Shown here in pieces: positions 42,132 through 51,740 of a stretch of DNA of 64,000 bases. How positions within the stretch are numbered: the stretch's first letter is position 1; every line of letters begins with the position of its first letter. The notes below the pieces were generated by a model, which was not told where the DNA came from, made no database searches, and saw only the letters and a list, made by a program, of their open reading frames with translations. The stretch is taken from NCBI RefSeq assembly GCF_000021725.1, contig NC_012115.1, positions 769,001-833,000 on the forward strand, in the 5' to 3' direction. The stretch is from Nautilia profundicola AmH. GTDB taxonomy: Bacteria > Campylobacterota > Campylobacteria > Campylobacterales > Nautiliaceae. The position numbers and the translations under genes were made by a program.

Positions 42132-44313
42132 AGTCAAAAATTCACTAAAAATATTTAGCGAAATCACTGATTTAGGTGTTGTTGCATTTGTTTTTGCAAT
42201 ACTCCTTATTATTATAGTACCGCTACCAAGTGGTATACTCGATTTTTTCTTAACAATTTCTTTGTCAGTCGGTGTTTTAATTCTTCTTTTAAGTTTATAT
42301 ATTCCCAAGCCGACTGACTTTACAACATTCCCGACTATTATTTTGATTGTTACTCTTTACAGGCTTTCGCTTAATGTGGCTACCACCAGAATGATTTTAT
42401 CTAAAGGTTATGAAGGTCCGGATGCTGTTTCTAAAATAATTACGGCGTTTGGTAACTTTGTTGTTGGCGGTAATTATGTTATCGGTATAATTGTGTTTAT
42501 TATATTGGTAATTATTAACTTTATGGTTATTACGCAAGGTTCTACAAGGGTTGCAGAAGTTGCTGCAAGATTTACTCTTGATGCAATGCCGGGAAAACAA
42601 ATGGCGATAGATGCGGATTTAAATGCCGGTTTGATTGATGAGGCCGAAGCAAAAAGAAGAAGGGCGGAACTTATTCAAGAAGCAAACTTTTACGGAGCGA
42701 TGGACGGTGCGAGTAAATTCGTAAAAGGTGATGCGATTGCTGGTATTATTATTACACTTGTAAATATAATTGCCGGTTTTATGATCGGTGTATTTCAGCA
42801 GGGTATGGATTTGGCTCAAGCCGCATCAACATATACTATACTAACCGTGGGTGACGGATTAGTAGGTCAAATACCCGCTTTAATGGTTTCTACGGCGACA
42901 GGTATTATTATTACAAGAGCTACAAAAGACGAGACAAATTTTGCGGAAGGCGTAATAAAACAGCTTATAAGAGACTATAAAGTCGTACTGATAGTCGGAA
43001 CAATTTTATTCTTTATGGCATTTATTCCGGGGTTTCCGACAGGAAGTATGATTTTTGTAGGACTTGTTTTTTTAATAACCGGATATATGATGATGGAAAC
43101 GGAAAAAGGTGTGGACCCTATTCAGTCTCTTATTGCCAAATTTAGAAAAAAACCTCCTAAAAAGATTTCAGAAGGTAAAAAAGCAACTACTAAAGGTGAG
43201 GAAAGCACCGAAGAAAAACCTAAAAAATCTCCTGAAGAATTGGCTAAAGAAGAAGAAAAAGTTCTTGAGGATATTCTTAAAGTAGAACTGCTTGAACTTG
43301 ATATCGGATATCAACTGATTAAAATCGCCGACCCTAATCAGGGAGGCGACTTACTTGACAGAATAAAAACAATGCGTAAAAAAATTGCTCAAGATTTCGG
43401 TTTCTTAGTGCCGCAAATCAGAATTAAAGACAACTTGCATCTTAAGCCTACAGAGTATCAAATTTTATTAAAAGGTGTTGAAGTTGCAAAAGGGGAAATA
43501 TATCCTGATAAATATCTTGCAATGTCAAGTCCGATGGTTATAGAAGAAATTGAAGGTGAAAAAGTAAAAGAACCGGCGTTTGGGATCGATGCGATATGGA
43601 TTGATGAAGATAAAAAAGAAGAAGCACTAATGAATGGTTATACCGTTGTGGACGCTTCTACTGTAATTGTTACGCATATTAGCGAAATAATTAAAAAATA
43701 TGCAGAAGAATTATTAACAAGACAGGATGTTCAGGCGTTGCTCGACAGGGTTAAAAAAGACTTTCCTGCAATTGTTGACGATGCTTTGAAAGTTGCTAAT
43801 ATCGGATTAATCCAGAGAGTTTTAAAGTCTCTTTTACATGAAAAAATCCCAATTAAAGACATGATAACTATTCTTGAAACAATTGCCGATGTGGCTGAAT
43901 ATACGAAAAATATTGACGTTATTGTCGAACATGTAAGAAGCTCTCTTAGCAGGGTGATTACAAAACTTTATGAAAGTGAAGACGGTACACTTAAACTGAT
44001 TACGTTCGATACGCAAACAGAACAGTATCTGATGAATAAATTACAACAGCAAGGTGAGCAAAAACAGTTTTTATTAACTGTTGCGGAAATGAATAAATTA
44101 GTTGAAGAAATAAGTAACGCCGCCGCTGAAATTTTAAATAAAGGTATTGCGCCTGTTGTTCTTATTGTTGACCCTTTAATAAGAAAACCTCTTTCCGAAA
44201 TACTTGAAAGATTCGGAGTTGAAGTAGTGGTTCTCTCACATGCGGAAATAGATCCGAATGCGAAGTTTGAAGTGTTGGGAAGTATTAGTATTAATTTTAA
44301 TAATCAACAATAA
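42121..44313 (+). CDS. flhA: Flagellar export apparatus protein FlhA
   Basis: FlhA is the large export-gate protein of the flagellar type III system. Family segments include IPKPTDFTTFPTIILIVTLY, LSLNVATTRMIL, STRVAEVAARFTLDAMPGKQ, MAIDADLNAGLIDEAEAKRR and GAMDGASKFVKGDAIAGI. A charged linker (about 340-385) leads into the cytoplasmic domain. The only standard start codon (TTG 42262) would remove membrane span 1. The frame is open back to a stop at 42115, and CTG at 42121 has AAGGA six bases before it; it gives a normal 730-residue protein, close to Campylobacter FlhA. No other flagellar gene is adjacent. Confidence 0.93.
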   Translation: MVNKVKNSLKIFSEITDLGVVAFVFAILLIIIVPLPSGILDFFLTISLSVGVLILLLSLYIPKPTDFTTFPTIILIVTLYRLSLNVATTRMILSKGYEGPDAVSKIITAFGNFVVGGNYVIGIIVFIILVIINFMVITQGSTRVAEVAARFTLDAMPGKQMAIDADLNAGLIDEAEAKRRRAELIQEANFYGAMDGASKFVKGDAIAGIIITLVNIIAGFMIGVFQQGMDLAQAASTYTILTVGDGLVGQIPALMVSTATGIIITRATKDETNFAEGVIKQLIRDYKVVLIVGTILFFMAFIPGFPTGSMIFVGLVFLITGYMMMETEKGVDPIQSLIAKFRKKPPKKISEGKKATTKGEESTEEKPKKSPEELAKEEEKVLEDILKVELLELDIGYQLIKIADPNQGGDLLDRIKTMRKKIAQDFGFLVPQIRIKDNLHLKPTEYQILLKGVEVAKGEIYPDKYLAMSSPMVIEEIEGEKVKEPAFGIDAIWIDEDKKEEALMNGYTVVDASTVIVTHISEIIKKYAEELLTRQDVQALLDRVKKDFPAIVDDALKVANIGLIQRVLKSLLHEKIPIKDMITILETIADVAEYTKNIDVIVEHVRSSLSRVITKLYESEDGTLKLITFDTQTEQYLMNKLQQQGEQKQFLLTVAEMNKLVEEISNAAAEILNKGIAPVVLIVDPLIRKPLSEILERFGVEVVVLSHAEIDPNAKFEVLGSISINFNNQQ

Positions 44314-44314
44314 A

Positions 44315-45019
44315 CTATTTAAAAGCTATAAAAGTAGCAAAATTGTTCCATCTAAAAACAACTTCAATCTCTTTAAATCCGGCGTTTTTTAGCATTTCAA
44401 TATTTTCTTGCATTGTATATGGAATAAGTACATTTTCAAGAGCTTCTCGTTTTTGAGCAATTTCAAATTCGCTGTAACCCATTTGCTTTTTATAATCATA
44501 ATAGATATCAATCATTATTTTGTTTAGTTTTTTGTTTTCCGTAATCAGCTTTTCGCTCATCAAAAATATCCCGTCGTTTTTCAGGGAATCGTAAATCTTT
44601 TTAATCAGTTTTTCCCTTTTAAGAGGTCTGATGAACTGAACGGTGTAATTTGCAACAATTGCCTTAGAACCGCTAAGGTCATATTCAAGAAAATCACTGT
44701 TTATAAATTCCACCTTTACGCCAAATGCTCTGGCCTTATTTTTTGCCCTTTTAATCATAGCTTCAGAATTGTCAATACCGATTAAGTCAAGATTTTCTTT
44801 TTTCTTGGCAAGCTCTATTAAAAAGGTGCCTGTAGAGCTTCCCAAGTCTATTATTTTATCTTGGTCTGATAAAAAGTTTTTTAGTATATCTATTTGTAAA
44901 TTAAGGTTTTCTTTATAAAAAGGAACGCTTCTATTAAGCATATCGTCAAAAACACTTGCAACTTCTTCGTCAAATTCAAATTGTTTTTCAATAGGCTTAT
45001 TAAAAACTTTATCTTCCAT
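44315..45019 (-). CDS. cmoA: Carboxy-S-adenosyl-L-methionine synthase
   Basis: CmoA makes carboxy-SAM from prephenate and SAM, used by CmoB to make cmo5U34 in tRNA. The 234-residue protein has [20 protein letters not shown] near residue 16, the SAM loop DLGSSTGTF near 60, [20 protein letters not shown] near 125, and a C-terminal [21 protein letters not shown]. The start region and FRW-NF end distinguish it from general methyltransferases. Its stop lies one base from the flhA stop. A divergent promoter is shared with metY. Confidence 0.9.
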   Translation of the reverse strand: MEDKVFNKPIEKQFEFDEEVASVFDDMLNRSVPFYKENLNLQIDILKNFLSDQDKIIDLGSSTGTFLIELAKKKENLDLIGIDNSEAMIKRAKNKARAFGVKVEFINSDFLEYDLSGSKAIVANYTVQFIRPLKREKLIKKIYDSLKNDGIFLMSEKLITENKKLNKIMIDIYYDYKKQMGYSEFEIAQKREALENVLIPYTMQENIEMLKNAGFKEIEVVFRWNNFATFIAFK

Positions 45020-45029
45020 TATTATCCTT

Positions 45030-45042
45030 TGGTATAATTATA
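45030..45042. promoter_or_regulatory. Back-to-back -10 boxes between cmoA and metY
   Basis: TGGTATAATTATA gives an extended -10 box on the plus strand (TGgTATAAT at 45030-45038) and TATAAT on the minus strand (complement of 45037-45042). The two overlap as TATAATTATA, the same core as at 23064-23073. The intergenic gap is only 50 bases. Confidence 0.55.
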
Positions 45043-45069
45043 GTAATTTTATCAAAAAAGGACTTTTTA

Positions 45070-46332
45070 ATGAAAGACGCTACTCTTGCATTACATTACG
45101 GATATGACAAAGACAAACAAAAAACAATGCAAGTTCCTATTTATATGACAACTGCTTATGAATATGAAGATACTGACCATGCCGCAAGACTTTTTGATTT
45201 ACAAGAAGAAGGAAATATATATACAAGAATAGGAAATCCGACAACAAGGGTTTTTGAAAAAAGAATTTCAGCTATTGAGAGAGGAATTGACGCACTTGCT
45301 ACTGCAAGCGGAATGGCTGCGATTTTTTACGCTATATCTAACTTGATAAAAAGCGGTGATAACGTAATTATTTCAGACAAACTATATGGCGGCAGTATTA
45401 CATTAAATACACAAACATTAAAACAGTTTAATATTGAAGCCAAATATTTTAATGTACACAACCCTGAAGAATTAAACGAATTGATTGATGAAAAGACCAA
45501 ATTGATTTTAATAGAAAGTGTCGCAAATCCTGCGCTTACAGTACCGGAGTTTGATTCGATCATTGAGATTGCTAAGAGACACAACGTAATTGTAATATGT
45601 GACAATACAATAGCCACACCTTACGGTGTAAAACCGATTGAACTCGGTGTAGACATTGTAGTACACAGTGCAAGTAAATATATAGTCGGAAACGGAAGTG
45701 CCATTGCCGGGTGTATAATTGAAGCTCCTTTTGCAAAAGAAAAGCTAAAAACAGACAGATATCCGCAGTTTAACGAGCCTGACGAGAGTTACCACGGGCT
45801 TGTTTATAACGAAAAGTTTGAAAATCCTTTTATTGCAAGGGCAAGACTCGCTCTTTTAAGAGATTACGGGGCTGTGATTTCACCTTTTAACTCATGGTTA
45901 CTTTTACAGGGACTTGAGCATTTGCATTTAAGAATTAAAGAACATTCTAATAATGCATTAAAAATTGCGAAATTTTTAGAAACACATCCTAAAATAAAAA
46001 AAGTTAATTATCCTTTTTTGGAAACTGACGTTAATTATGCATATGCAAAAAAATATTTAAAATATGCAGGAGGTATTGTAAGTTTTGAGGTTGAAAACTA
46101 CGAAAGTGCTAAAAATATTGTGAAAAATTTAAAAATTTTCTCTTTGGTAACAAATATCGGTGACAGTAAATCTTTAGCTACACACCCTGCAAGTACAACA
46201 CATCAGCAGCTTTCTCATGAAGAGCTTGAAGCAGCAGGAGTTCCGGAAGGTTTAATAAGACTCAGTATAGGGCTTGAAGATGTTGATGATTTGATTGATG
46301 ATTTAAGGAACGCTATTGAAAAAACTAATTAA
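45070..46332 (+). CDS. metY: O-acetylhomoserine sulfhydrylase
   Basis: MetY makes homocysteine from O-acetylhomoserine and sulfide. The 420-residue PLP enzyme has MTTAYEYEDTDHAARLF, YTRIGNPTTRVFEKRIS, and the PLP lysine in VVHSASKYIVGNGSAIAG near residue 210. The C-terminal GDSKSLATHPASTTHQQLS is characteristic of the O-acetylhomoserine group. It has a divergent promoter with cmoA. The partner MetX is encoded 2.2 kb downstream, after a cyclic di-GMP protein whose start overlaps the metY stop by 17 bases. Confidence 0.94.
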   Translation: MKDATLALHYGYDKDKQKTMQVPIYMTTAYEYEDTDHAARLFDLQEEGNIYTRIGNPTTRVFEKRISAIERGIDALATASGMAAIFYAISNLIKSGDNVIISDKLYGGSITLNTQTLKQFNIEAKYFNVHNPEELNELIDEKTKLILIESVANPALTVPEFDSIIEIAKRHNVIVICDNTIATPYGVKPIELGVDIVVHSASKYIVGNGSAIAGCIIEAPFAKEKLKTDRYPQFNEPDESYHGLVYNEKFENPFIARARLALLRDYGAVISPFNSWLLLQGLEHLHLRIKEHSNNALKIAKFLETHPKIKKVNYPFLETDVNYAYAKKYLKYAGGIVSFEVENYESAKNIVKNLKIFSLVTNIGDSKSLATHPASTTHQQLSHEELEAAGVPEGLIRLSIGLEDVDDLIDDLRNAIEKTN

Positions 46333-48538
46333 GCAAATATTTATCATTCCTATACTTTTTATGATTTTCGGCTTAATAGCTTTTAGTATATTTTATGCTT
46401 TTTTTATTGAAGATTTAACAAAAAAAGAATTTAAAAAAGTAAATGATGCCGTATTAAAAAACGAAAAAACTATTTTGGAAAAAAACATGAAATCTATACT
46501 TGATGCTGTAAACGGCATTAGGCTTTCGAGTTATAAAATCACCCATAACGTATTAAAGGAACTGCTAAATACAGTTTATAAAGATTATCTGAACAATAAA
46601 AAAGACTTAAAAAAATTTTTACAAATGCATCAAACAAAAAACATGTTTTTTTATATTGTTTCAAAAAATTTAGTTTATCCGGATATTTCTGAATCATTTA
46701 TACAAATAGGAAAAAACAGATATTTAGTTGTAAATTATAAAAACCGGAAATATTTAGCGGTTGAAAAAAGATTATCTGACGGAACGATTTTAGGATTGGC
46801 TTATAAACTCGAAATTATAAAAAATATGATTAAAAACGAGATTATTGAGTTTATAAAAACAATAAACAAATCAAATAAACTGAATAATATAGCAATAGCG
46901 GAAATAACGGACTGGTTTGCAGAAAAAGGTACATTCGGTAAAGTTATTTATCATCCAATAAAATCATTTATCGGAAAAGAACTTGACCTAAACCAACCTG
47001 ATGTAAAAGGTAAATATTATACAAAAGAATATTTTAACTGCTTAAAAAGAAAAGAAGGCTGTTTTGTAACATATTATTTTAAAAATCCTATAACACATAT
47101 TGATGAGCCGAAAATAACATATTTTGCTATATACAGACCTTATAATTATATGTTTGTCAAAGGGTTTTATTATTCTCAGATTATTAAAGATATCGAATCG
47201 ATACAAGAAGATATTATCAACGATGTTAGTGAGCTTTTAATCGTTACTCTTATATTATTGGTTGTTTTTGTATTAATAAGCTTTATTGTTTCATATATTA
47301 TTTCTAAAAAAATAATGCAGCAAACAATAAAACAATATGAAAAACTTAAAAATAATTATGAAAAATCGCAAAAAGAACTTATGAAAAGAGTTTATTATGA
47401 TAAGTTAAGCGGTTTGCCTAACAGAAACAAATTAATAGAAGATATAGACAGATACAAATCATTGTGTTTAATTGATATTGATGATTTTTCGGATCTAAAC
47501 GATATTTTCGGATTTGAAATCGGAGACAAGATTCTGATTTTAATATCTGAAGTTTTATCCAAAAAATATAAAAACGTTTACAGAATCGGAAGTGATGAGT
47601 TTGCTATCGGGTTTGAATATAATATCGTTGAGGAAGATTTAAGGGAAATTGTGCATTTGGACATCAAATACAATGACATAAAAATCAATTTTTCCGTCGG
47701 TGCCAGTTCAATGAAAGGTAAGCTTTTAGAAACAGCCGAAACAGCATTAAAACTTGCATATAAAGACAAAGTGTTAAAGTATAAAATTTACGATGAAAAA
47801 ATACAACAGTCCCAAAAAGAGAGACTGCAAAAGCTTCAGCAGTTATTGACAATATTAGAAAACGAAGACATAGTTCCATATTTTCAATGCGTTGTAAACA
47901 ATAAGCAGCAGGTTGTTAAATATGAAGCGTTAATGAGAATTAGATATGACGGTAAAATACTTTCACCTGCCCACTTTATGGATTTAATTAAAGAGTTTAA
48001 ATTATATAATTACTTTTCAAGAATAATGATTAAAAAAGTTTTTGAAAATTTAGACAAATTCAAGAACATACCGGTTTCGATAAATCTTTCTTATGTGGAC
48101 ATTGCAAACGAAGAGACAAAAAAACTGATTTATGATTTATTGGACAAAGACGGCAATACAAATGTAGTGTTTGAAATATTAGAAACAGAAAATATAGAAC
48201 AGTTCGATAAGGTTATAGATTTCATATTCCATGTTAAAAGAAAAGGTATCAAAATCGCCATTGACGACTTTGGTAGTGGATATTCTAATTTAGTTAACAT
48301 TTTGTATCTTAAACCTGATTATTTAAAAATTGATGCTTCGTTAATAAAAAATATCGATAATATTATGTATTTCGAAATTATAAAGTTTATAGTTATTTTT
48401 GCTAAAAAGTTCAATATTAAAACAATTGCAGAGTACGTAAGTGATGAAGAAAAGTTTTTGATATTGCAAAAATTGGGAATTGATGAGTTTCAAGGGTTTT
48501 ATTTTTGTGAACCCCGTCCCATTGAAGAACTAATATGA
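46316..48538 (+). CDS. Membrane GGDEF-EAL cyclic di-GMP protein
   Basis: The 740-residue protein begins at TTG 46316 with AAGGA six bases upstream. It has a membrane span (about 7-30), a large extracytoplasmic sensor region (about 31-300, Cache-like), a second span (about 302-332), a GGDEF domain and an EAL domain. The GGDEF motif reads RIGSDEF, so cyclase activity is uncertain. The EAL site looks intact: YEALMRI, NLSYVDI, FEILETE, AIDDFGSGYSN, K in LKIDASLI, and QGFYF. It is most likely a phosphodiesterase. It overlaps metY and is followed after 25 bases by metX. Confidence 0.88.
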   Translation: MKKLIKQIFIIPILFMIFGLIAFSIFYAFFIEDLTKKEFKKVNDAVLKNEKTILEKNMKSILDAVNGIRLSSYKITHNVLKELLNTVYKDYLNNKKDLKKFLQMHQTKNMFFYIVSKNLVYPDISESFIQIGKNRYLVVNYKNRKYLAVEKRLSDGTILGLAYKLEIIKNMIKNEIIEFIKTINKSNKLNNIAIAEITDWFAEKGTFGKVIYHPIKSFIGKELDLNQPDVKGKYYTKEYFNCLKRKEGCFVTYYFKNPITHIDEPKITYFAIYRPYNYMFVKGFYYSQIIKDIESIQEDIINDVSELLIVTLILLVVFVLISFIVSYIISKKIMQQTIKQYEKLKNNYEKSQKELMKRVYYDKLSGLPNRNKLIEDIDRYKSLCLIDIDDFSDLNDIFGFEIGDKILILISEVLSKKYKNVYRIGSDEFAIGFEYNIVEEDLREIVHLDIKYNDIKINFSVGASSMKGKLLETAETALKLAYKDKVLKYKIYDEKIQQSQKERLQKLQQLLTILENEDIVPYFQCVVNNKQQVVKYEALMRIRYDGKILSPAHFMDLIKEFKLYNYFSRIMIKKVFENLDKFKNIPVSINLSYVDIANEETKKLIYDLLDKDGNTNVVFEILETENIEQFDKVIDFIFHVKRKGIKIAIDDFGSGYSNLVNILYLKPDYLKIDASLIKNIDNIMYFEIIKFIVIFAKKFNIKTIAEYVSDEEKFLILQKLGIDEFQGFYFCEPRPIEELI

Positions 48539-48563
48539 TAAAATTACACGAAAAAAGGCAGAT

Positions 48564-49670
48564 ATGAAGATTGAAACTAAAATAGCTAAATTTACTAAGC
48601 CTTTATATCTTGAGAGCGGCCGTATATTAGAACCATGGCAAATAATTTATGAAACATACGGTGAACTGAATGAAAAAAAAGACAATGTAATATTAATTAC
48701 ACACGCACTTTCAGGTTCTCACCATGCGGCAGGAATGTATGAAGGTGATAGAAAGCCGGGATGGTGGGATGGACTGATCGGTGATGGAAAAGCAATTGAT
48801 ACAACGAAATATTTTGTAATTTCAACAAATGTAATAGGAAGTTGTTTCGGTTCTACCTCTCCAATGTCTCCAATACATCCGGGCAGCAGCGAAAGATACA
48901 GACTTAAATTTCCTGTAGTTACGATAAAAGATATGGTAAAAGCACAAAAAATTCTTCTTGATTCTTTAGGCATAAGACACCTAAAAGCCATAGTCGGCGG
49001 CAGTATGGGTGGAATGCAGGCGTTAAGGTTTGCAGTTGATTTTCCTGGATTTTGTGAAAACATAATACCTATAGCCACAACATATCAAACTAAACCTTAC
49101 GTGATTGCAATTAATAAGTCTATGATTGAAGCAATCAGGGCTGACAGTGAATTTAAAAACGGAAATTATGATCCGGATATTATTAAACAAAACGGTCTTA
49201 AAGGTCTTGCTGCAGCAAGAATGATAGGGTATTTAAACTATATTTCACCTAAAACTTTCGAACGTAAATTTGGTAGGGAATATGTTAAAACAGACGGTAT
49301 GTTTGAATTGTTCGGAAGGTTTCAAGTAGAGAGTTATCTTGAATACAACGGTGCGATGTTTCCTAAATGGTTTGATCCGCTTAGTTATATTTATATATTA
49401 AAAGCTATATCACTTTTTGATATCAGCAGAGGTTTTGTCTCTCTTGAGGATGCTTTTTCACAAATTAAAGACAAACTTCATTTAATATCTTTCAGCGGTG
49501 ACACTTTATTTTTTCCTGAAGAGATGAGAGATATTAAAAATTACATGGATAAAGTCGGCGGTAAATGTAATTATTTTGAAATAAATAGTGATTACGGGCA
49601 CGACAGTTTTTTGGTCGAGCTTGAAAAGTTTGATTTTATTATCAGTGATATATTAAAAGGAGAAGTTTAA
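48564..49670 (+). CDS. metX: Homoserine O-acetyltransferase
   Basis: MetX transfers an acetyl group from acetyl-CoA to homoserine for methionine synthesis. The 368-residue alpha/beta-hydrolase has ITHALSGSHHAAGMYEGD, KPGWWDGLIG, the nucleophile in VGGSMGGMQALRFA near residue 147, and the catalytic His in SDYGHDSFLVE near the end. The length is typical. AAAAGGCAG precedes the ATG. Its stop (TAATG) is shared with the start of xseB. MetY, the next enzyme, is encoded just upstream. Confidence 0.94.
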   Translation: MKIETKIAKFTKPLYLESGRILEPWQIIYETYGELNEKKDNVILITHALSGSHHAAGMYEGDRKPGWWDGLIGDGKAIDTTKYFVISTNVIGSCFGSTSPMSPIHPGSSERYRLKFPVVTIKDMVKAQKILLDSLGIRHLKAIVGGSMGGMQALRFAVDFPGFCENIIPIATTYQTKPYVIAINKSMIEAIRADSEFKNGNYDPDIIKQNGLKGLAAARMIGYLNYISPKTFERKFGREYVKTDGMFELFGRFQVESYLEYNGAMFPKWFDPLSYIYILKAISLFDISRGFVSLEDAFSQIKDKLHLISFSGDTLFFPEEMRDIKNYMDKVGGKCNYFEINSDYGHDSFLVELEKFDFIISDILKGEV

Positions 49671-49843
49671 TGCAAGACTTTGAAAAAAAATTAAAAGAAG
49701 CAAAAGAGCTTTTAGAAAAGTTAAATGATCCGGAAATCACACTACATGAAGCCATGGAATATTATAAAAAAGGTGTGAAACTTCTTGAGGAAGCCACTAA
49801 AATGATTGAAGAGGCTAAACTGCAGTTTCAAGAGATACAATGA
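49670..49843 (+). CDS. xseB: Exodeoxyribonuclease VII small subunit
   Basis: A 57-codon frame opens at the ATG inside the metX stop and ends by ATGA overlap with the next gene. The product is helical: FEKKLKEAKELLEKLNDPEI, TLHEAMEYYKKGVKLLEEAT, then KMIEEAKLQFQEIQ. The pattern L-x-D-P-E-x-x-L-x-E-A-x-x-x-Y-K-x-G is typical of XseB, which binds the large subunit XseA in ssDNA degradation. xseA is not in the window. AAAGGAGAAG precedes the ATG. Confidence 0.88.
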   Translation: MQDFEKKLKEAKELLEKLNDPEITLHEAMEYYKKGVKLLEEATKMIEEAKLQFQEIQ

Positions 49844-50613
49844 AAATAGCTCTTTTACAAAGTGCGGAACTTCCCTTTGACAAAGCGAAATTAAATTATT
49901 ATTTGAATATTGCAAAAAGCGAAGGAGCCAAACTTTTTGTGCTTCCGGAATACGTTTTAAACAGATTTTTTAAAGAAATAGAAAAAATACCGCTTAATTT
50001 TGTAAAAGAACAATCAAACCATCAACTTAAACTACTTAAGAAGCTTTCTTTAGTTTATAATATTACTATTTTAGCACCGCTGGTTGTGGTAAAAGGAAAC
50101 AAAAAACATAAGGCGATTGTGAAATGTCAAAAAGGAAAGGCAAGGTTTTATTATCAACAAATATATATGCCTTACAACCATTGGAATGAAGAAAGTTTTT
50201 TTGATAAAAAGGAATCCAAACCTTTAATTTTCACTATTGGCAATGTAAGAATAGCTTCAATGTTTGGTTTTGAATCGCATTTTACTCCTTTTTGGGATTA
50301 TTTTGCACAAAAGAAAGTCGATCTGGTTGTACTTCCGAGTGTCGGAACATTTAATTCTAAAAAACGATGGTTTGAAATGTTAAAAACTTTTGCATTTATA
50401 AAAAATATATATGTTGCAAGAGTTAATAGAGTGGGGGAATGGAATAATTGGCAGTTTTACGGTAACAGTTTCGTAATAAATCCCGACGGCGAACTTGTAA
50501 ATTATTTGGGTGAAAAAGAGGAGCTTTTAATCTCTGCAATTGATAAAAAATTAGTAAAAGAAGCAAGAAAAGAGTGGAAGTTCAACAACCTCTCAAAAGA
50601 AATAACATTTTAG
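49840..50613 (+). CDS. Nitrilase-fold protein lacking the catalytic cysteine
   Basis: The 257-residue product has the nitrilase (carbon-nitrogen hydrolase) fold: FVLPEYVLNRFF with the Glu, a basic strand region with KARFYYQQIYMPYN for the Lys, and FVINPDGELVNYLGEKEELL at the end. At the place of the catalytic cysteine (ICxD/E in the family) it reads MFGFESHF, so Cys is replaced by Gly. The protein is probably non-hydrolytic or uses another residue. It is coupled to xseB by ATGA. Its stop shares TTAG with the convergent mqnC stop. Confidence 0.75.
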   Translation: MKIALLQSAELPFDKAKLNYYLNIAKSEGAKLFVLPEYVLNRFFKEIEKIPLNFVKEQSNHQLKLLKKLSLVYNITILAPLVVVKGNKKHKAIVKCQKGKARFYYQQIYMPYNHWNEESFFDKKESKPLIFTIGNVRIASMFGFESHFTPFWDYFAQKKVDLVVLPSVGTFNSKKRWFEMLKTFAFIKNIYVARVNRVGEWNNWQFYGNSFVINPDGELVNYLGEKEELLISAIDKKLVKEARKEWKFNNLSKEITF

Positions 50614-51656
50614 TCAAATATTTCTAAAATCTCATAAGCCGTGTTTCTTTTAGCCGGAATTTCACCTATATCTTTTATGAGTTCTATCATTTCCTGTTGA
50701 TTCATTGCATTTTGAGCACCTGCGCTTCTGACGACATTTTCTTCCATCATTGTTGAACCTAAATCATTTGCACCGTACTGCAGTGCAAGCTGCCCTATAT
50801 AACTTCCCTGGGTAACCCAGCTTGACTGGATATTTTTAAAATTATCCAAAAAAAGCCTTGCAACGGCAAGATATCTTAAATATCTGTTTGAAGAGGTTTT
50901 CTTTGTAACTATACCTTCTTTATATAAGGCGGTATTGTATGGTTGGAAACTCCACATAATAAACGCTCTGAATCCCCCTGTTTCATCCTGAAGCTCTCTT
51001 AGTAAGTTCCAATGCTCAACGATTTCTTCAATCGTTTCAACGGTTCCGAACATCATAGTTGCAGTTGTTTTCATACCGATTTGATGAGCAGTTTTATGAA
51101 TTTCAAGCCATCTTGAAGTATCTATTTTTCTCGGTGCGATTATATCTCTTACCCTGTCGCTTAAAATTTCGGCACCGGCACCCGGAATTGAGCTTAAGCC
51201 TTTTTCTTTTAATCTTTCAAGCACTTCTTTTATAGATATTTTTGATACTTTTGCAATATAATCGATTTCAGGAGCAGAAAAACCGTGAATGGTTATTTGC
51301 GGGTATTTTTTATGAATATGTTCAACAAGGTTTTCGTAAAAATCGATTTTTAAATTAGGGTGTACTCCACCTTGAAATAATATTTGTGTTCCGCCGATTT
51401 CGATAAGTTCGTCAATTTTTTTATCAATTTCTTCAAAACTGAGAATATACGCATCATCGTCCCTTTTATGTCTATAAAATGCACAAAATTTACAATCTAT
51501 ACAGCAGATATTAGTATAATTGATATTTCTATCTACAATAAATGTGGTTATTTTTTTGGGATGAAGCTCTCTTTTTTTTGCTAAAGCCATTTCACCAAGC
51601 GTTATTAAATCTTCATTTTTTATCAAATCTATAGCTTTTTCTTTGGTAAGCCTCAA
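50610..51656 (-). CDS. mqnC: Dehypoxanthine futalosine cyclase MqnC
   Basis: MqnC cyclises dehypoxanthine futalosine in the futalosine route to menaquinone. The 348-residue radical SAM protein has the cluster motif CCIDCKFCAF near residue 51, IGGTQILFQGGVHPN, SSIPGAGAEILSDRVRDII, and LGSTMMEENVVRSAGA near residue 310, which is typical for MqnC and MqnE. The short length and RHKRDDDAY fit MqnC. AAAAGGAGT precedes the start. The pathway is normal in Campylobacterota. Confidence 0.92.
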   Translation of the reverse strand: MRLTKEKAIDLIKNEDLITLGEMALAKKRELHPKKITTFIVDRNINYTNICCIDCKFCAFYRHKRDDDAYILSFEEIDKKIDELIEIGGTQILFQGGVHPNLKIDFYENLVEHIHKKYPQITIHGFSAPEIDYIAKVSKISIKEVLERLKEKGLSSIPGAGAEILSDRVRDIIAPRKIDTSRWLEIHKTAHQIGMKTTATMMFGTVETIEEIVEHWNLLRELQDETGGFRAFIMWSFQPYNTALYKEGIVTKKTSSNRYLRYLAVARLFLDNFKNIQSSWVTQGSYIGQLALQYGANDLGSTMMEENVVRSAGAQNAMNQQEMIELIKDIGEIPAKRNTAYEILEIFD

Positions 51657-51682
51657 AATTACTCCTTTTTTTTCAATAATTT

Positions 51683-51690
51683 TGTATAAT
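51683..51690 (+). promoter_or_regulatory. -10 box before the diguanylate cyclase gene
   Basis: TTTGTATAAT ends here, with TATAAT at 51685-51690, in the 84-base gap between the divergent mqnC gene and the GGDEF gene. The leader would be about 45 bases. The match is to the hexamer with a nearby TTTG. Confidence 0.4.
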
Positions 51691-51740
51691 TCATAAGTAT
51701 GTATTTGGTTTTTTCCGATAATAACAAAAAAGGTAGTAAA

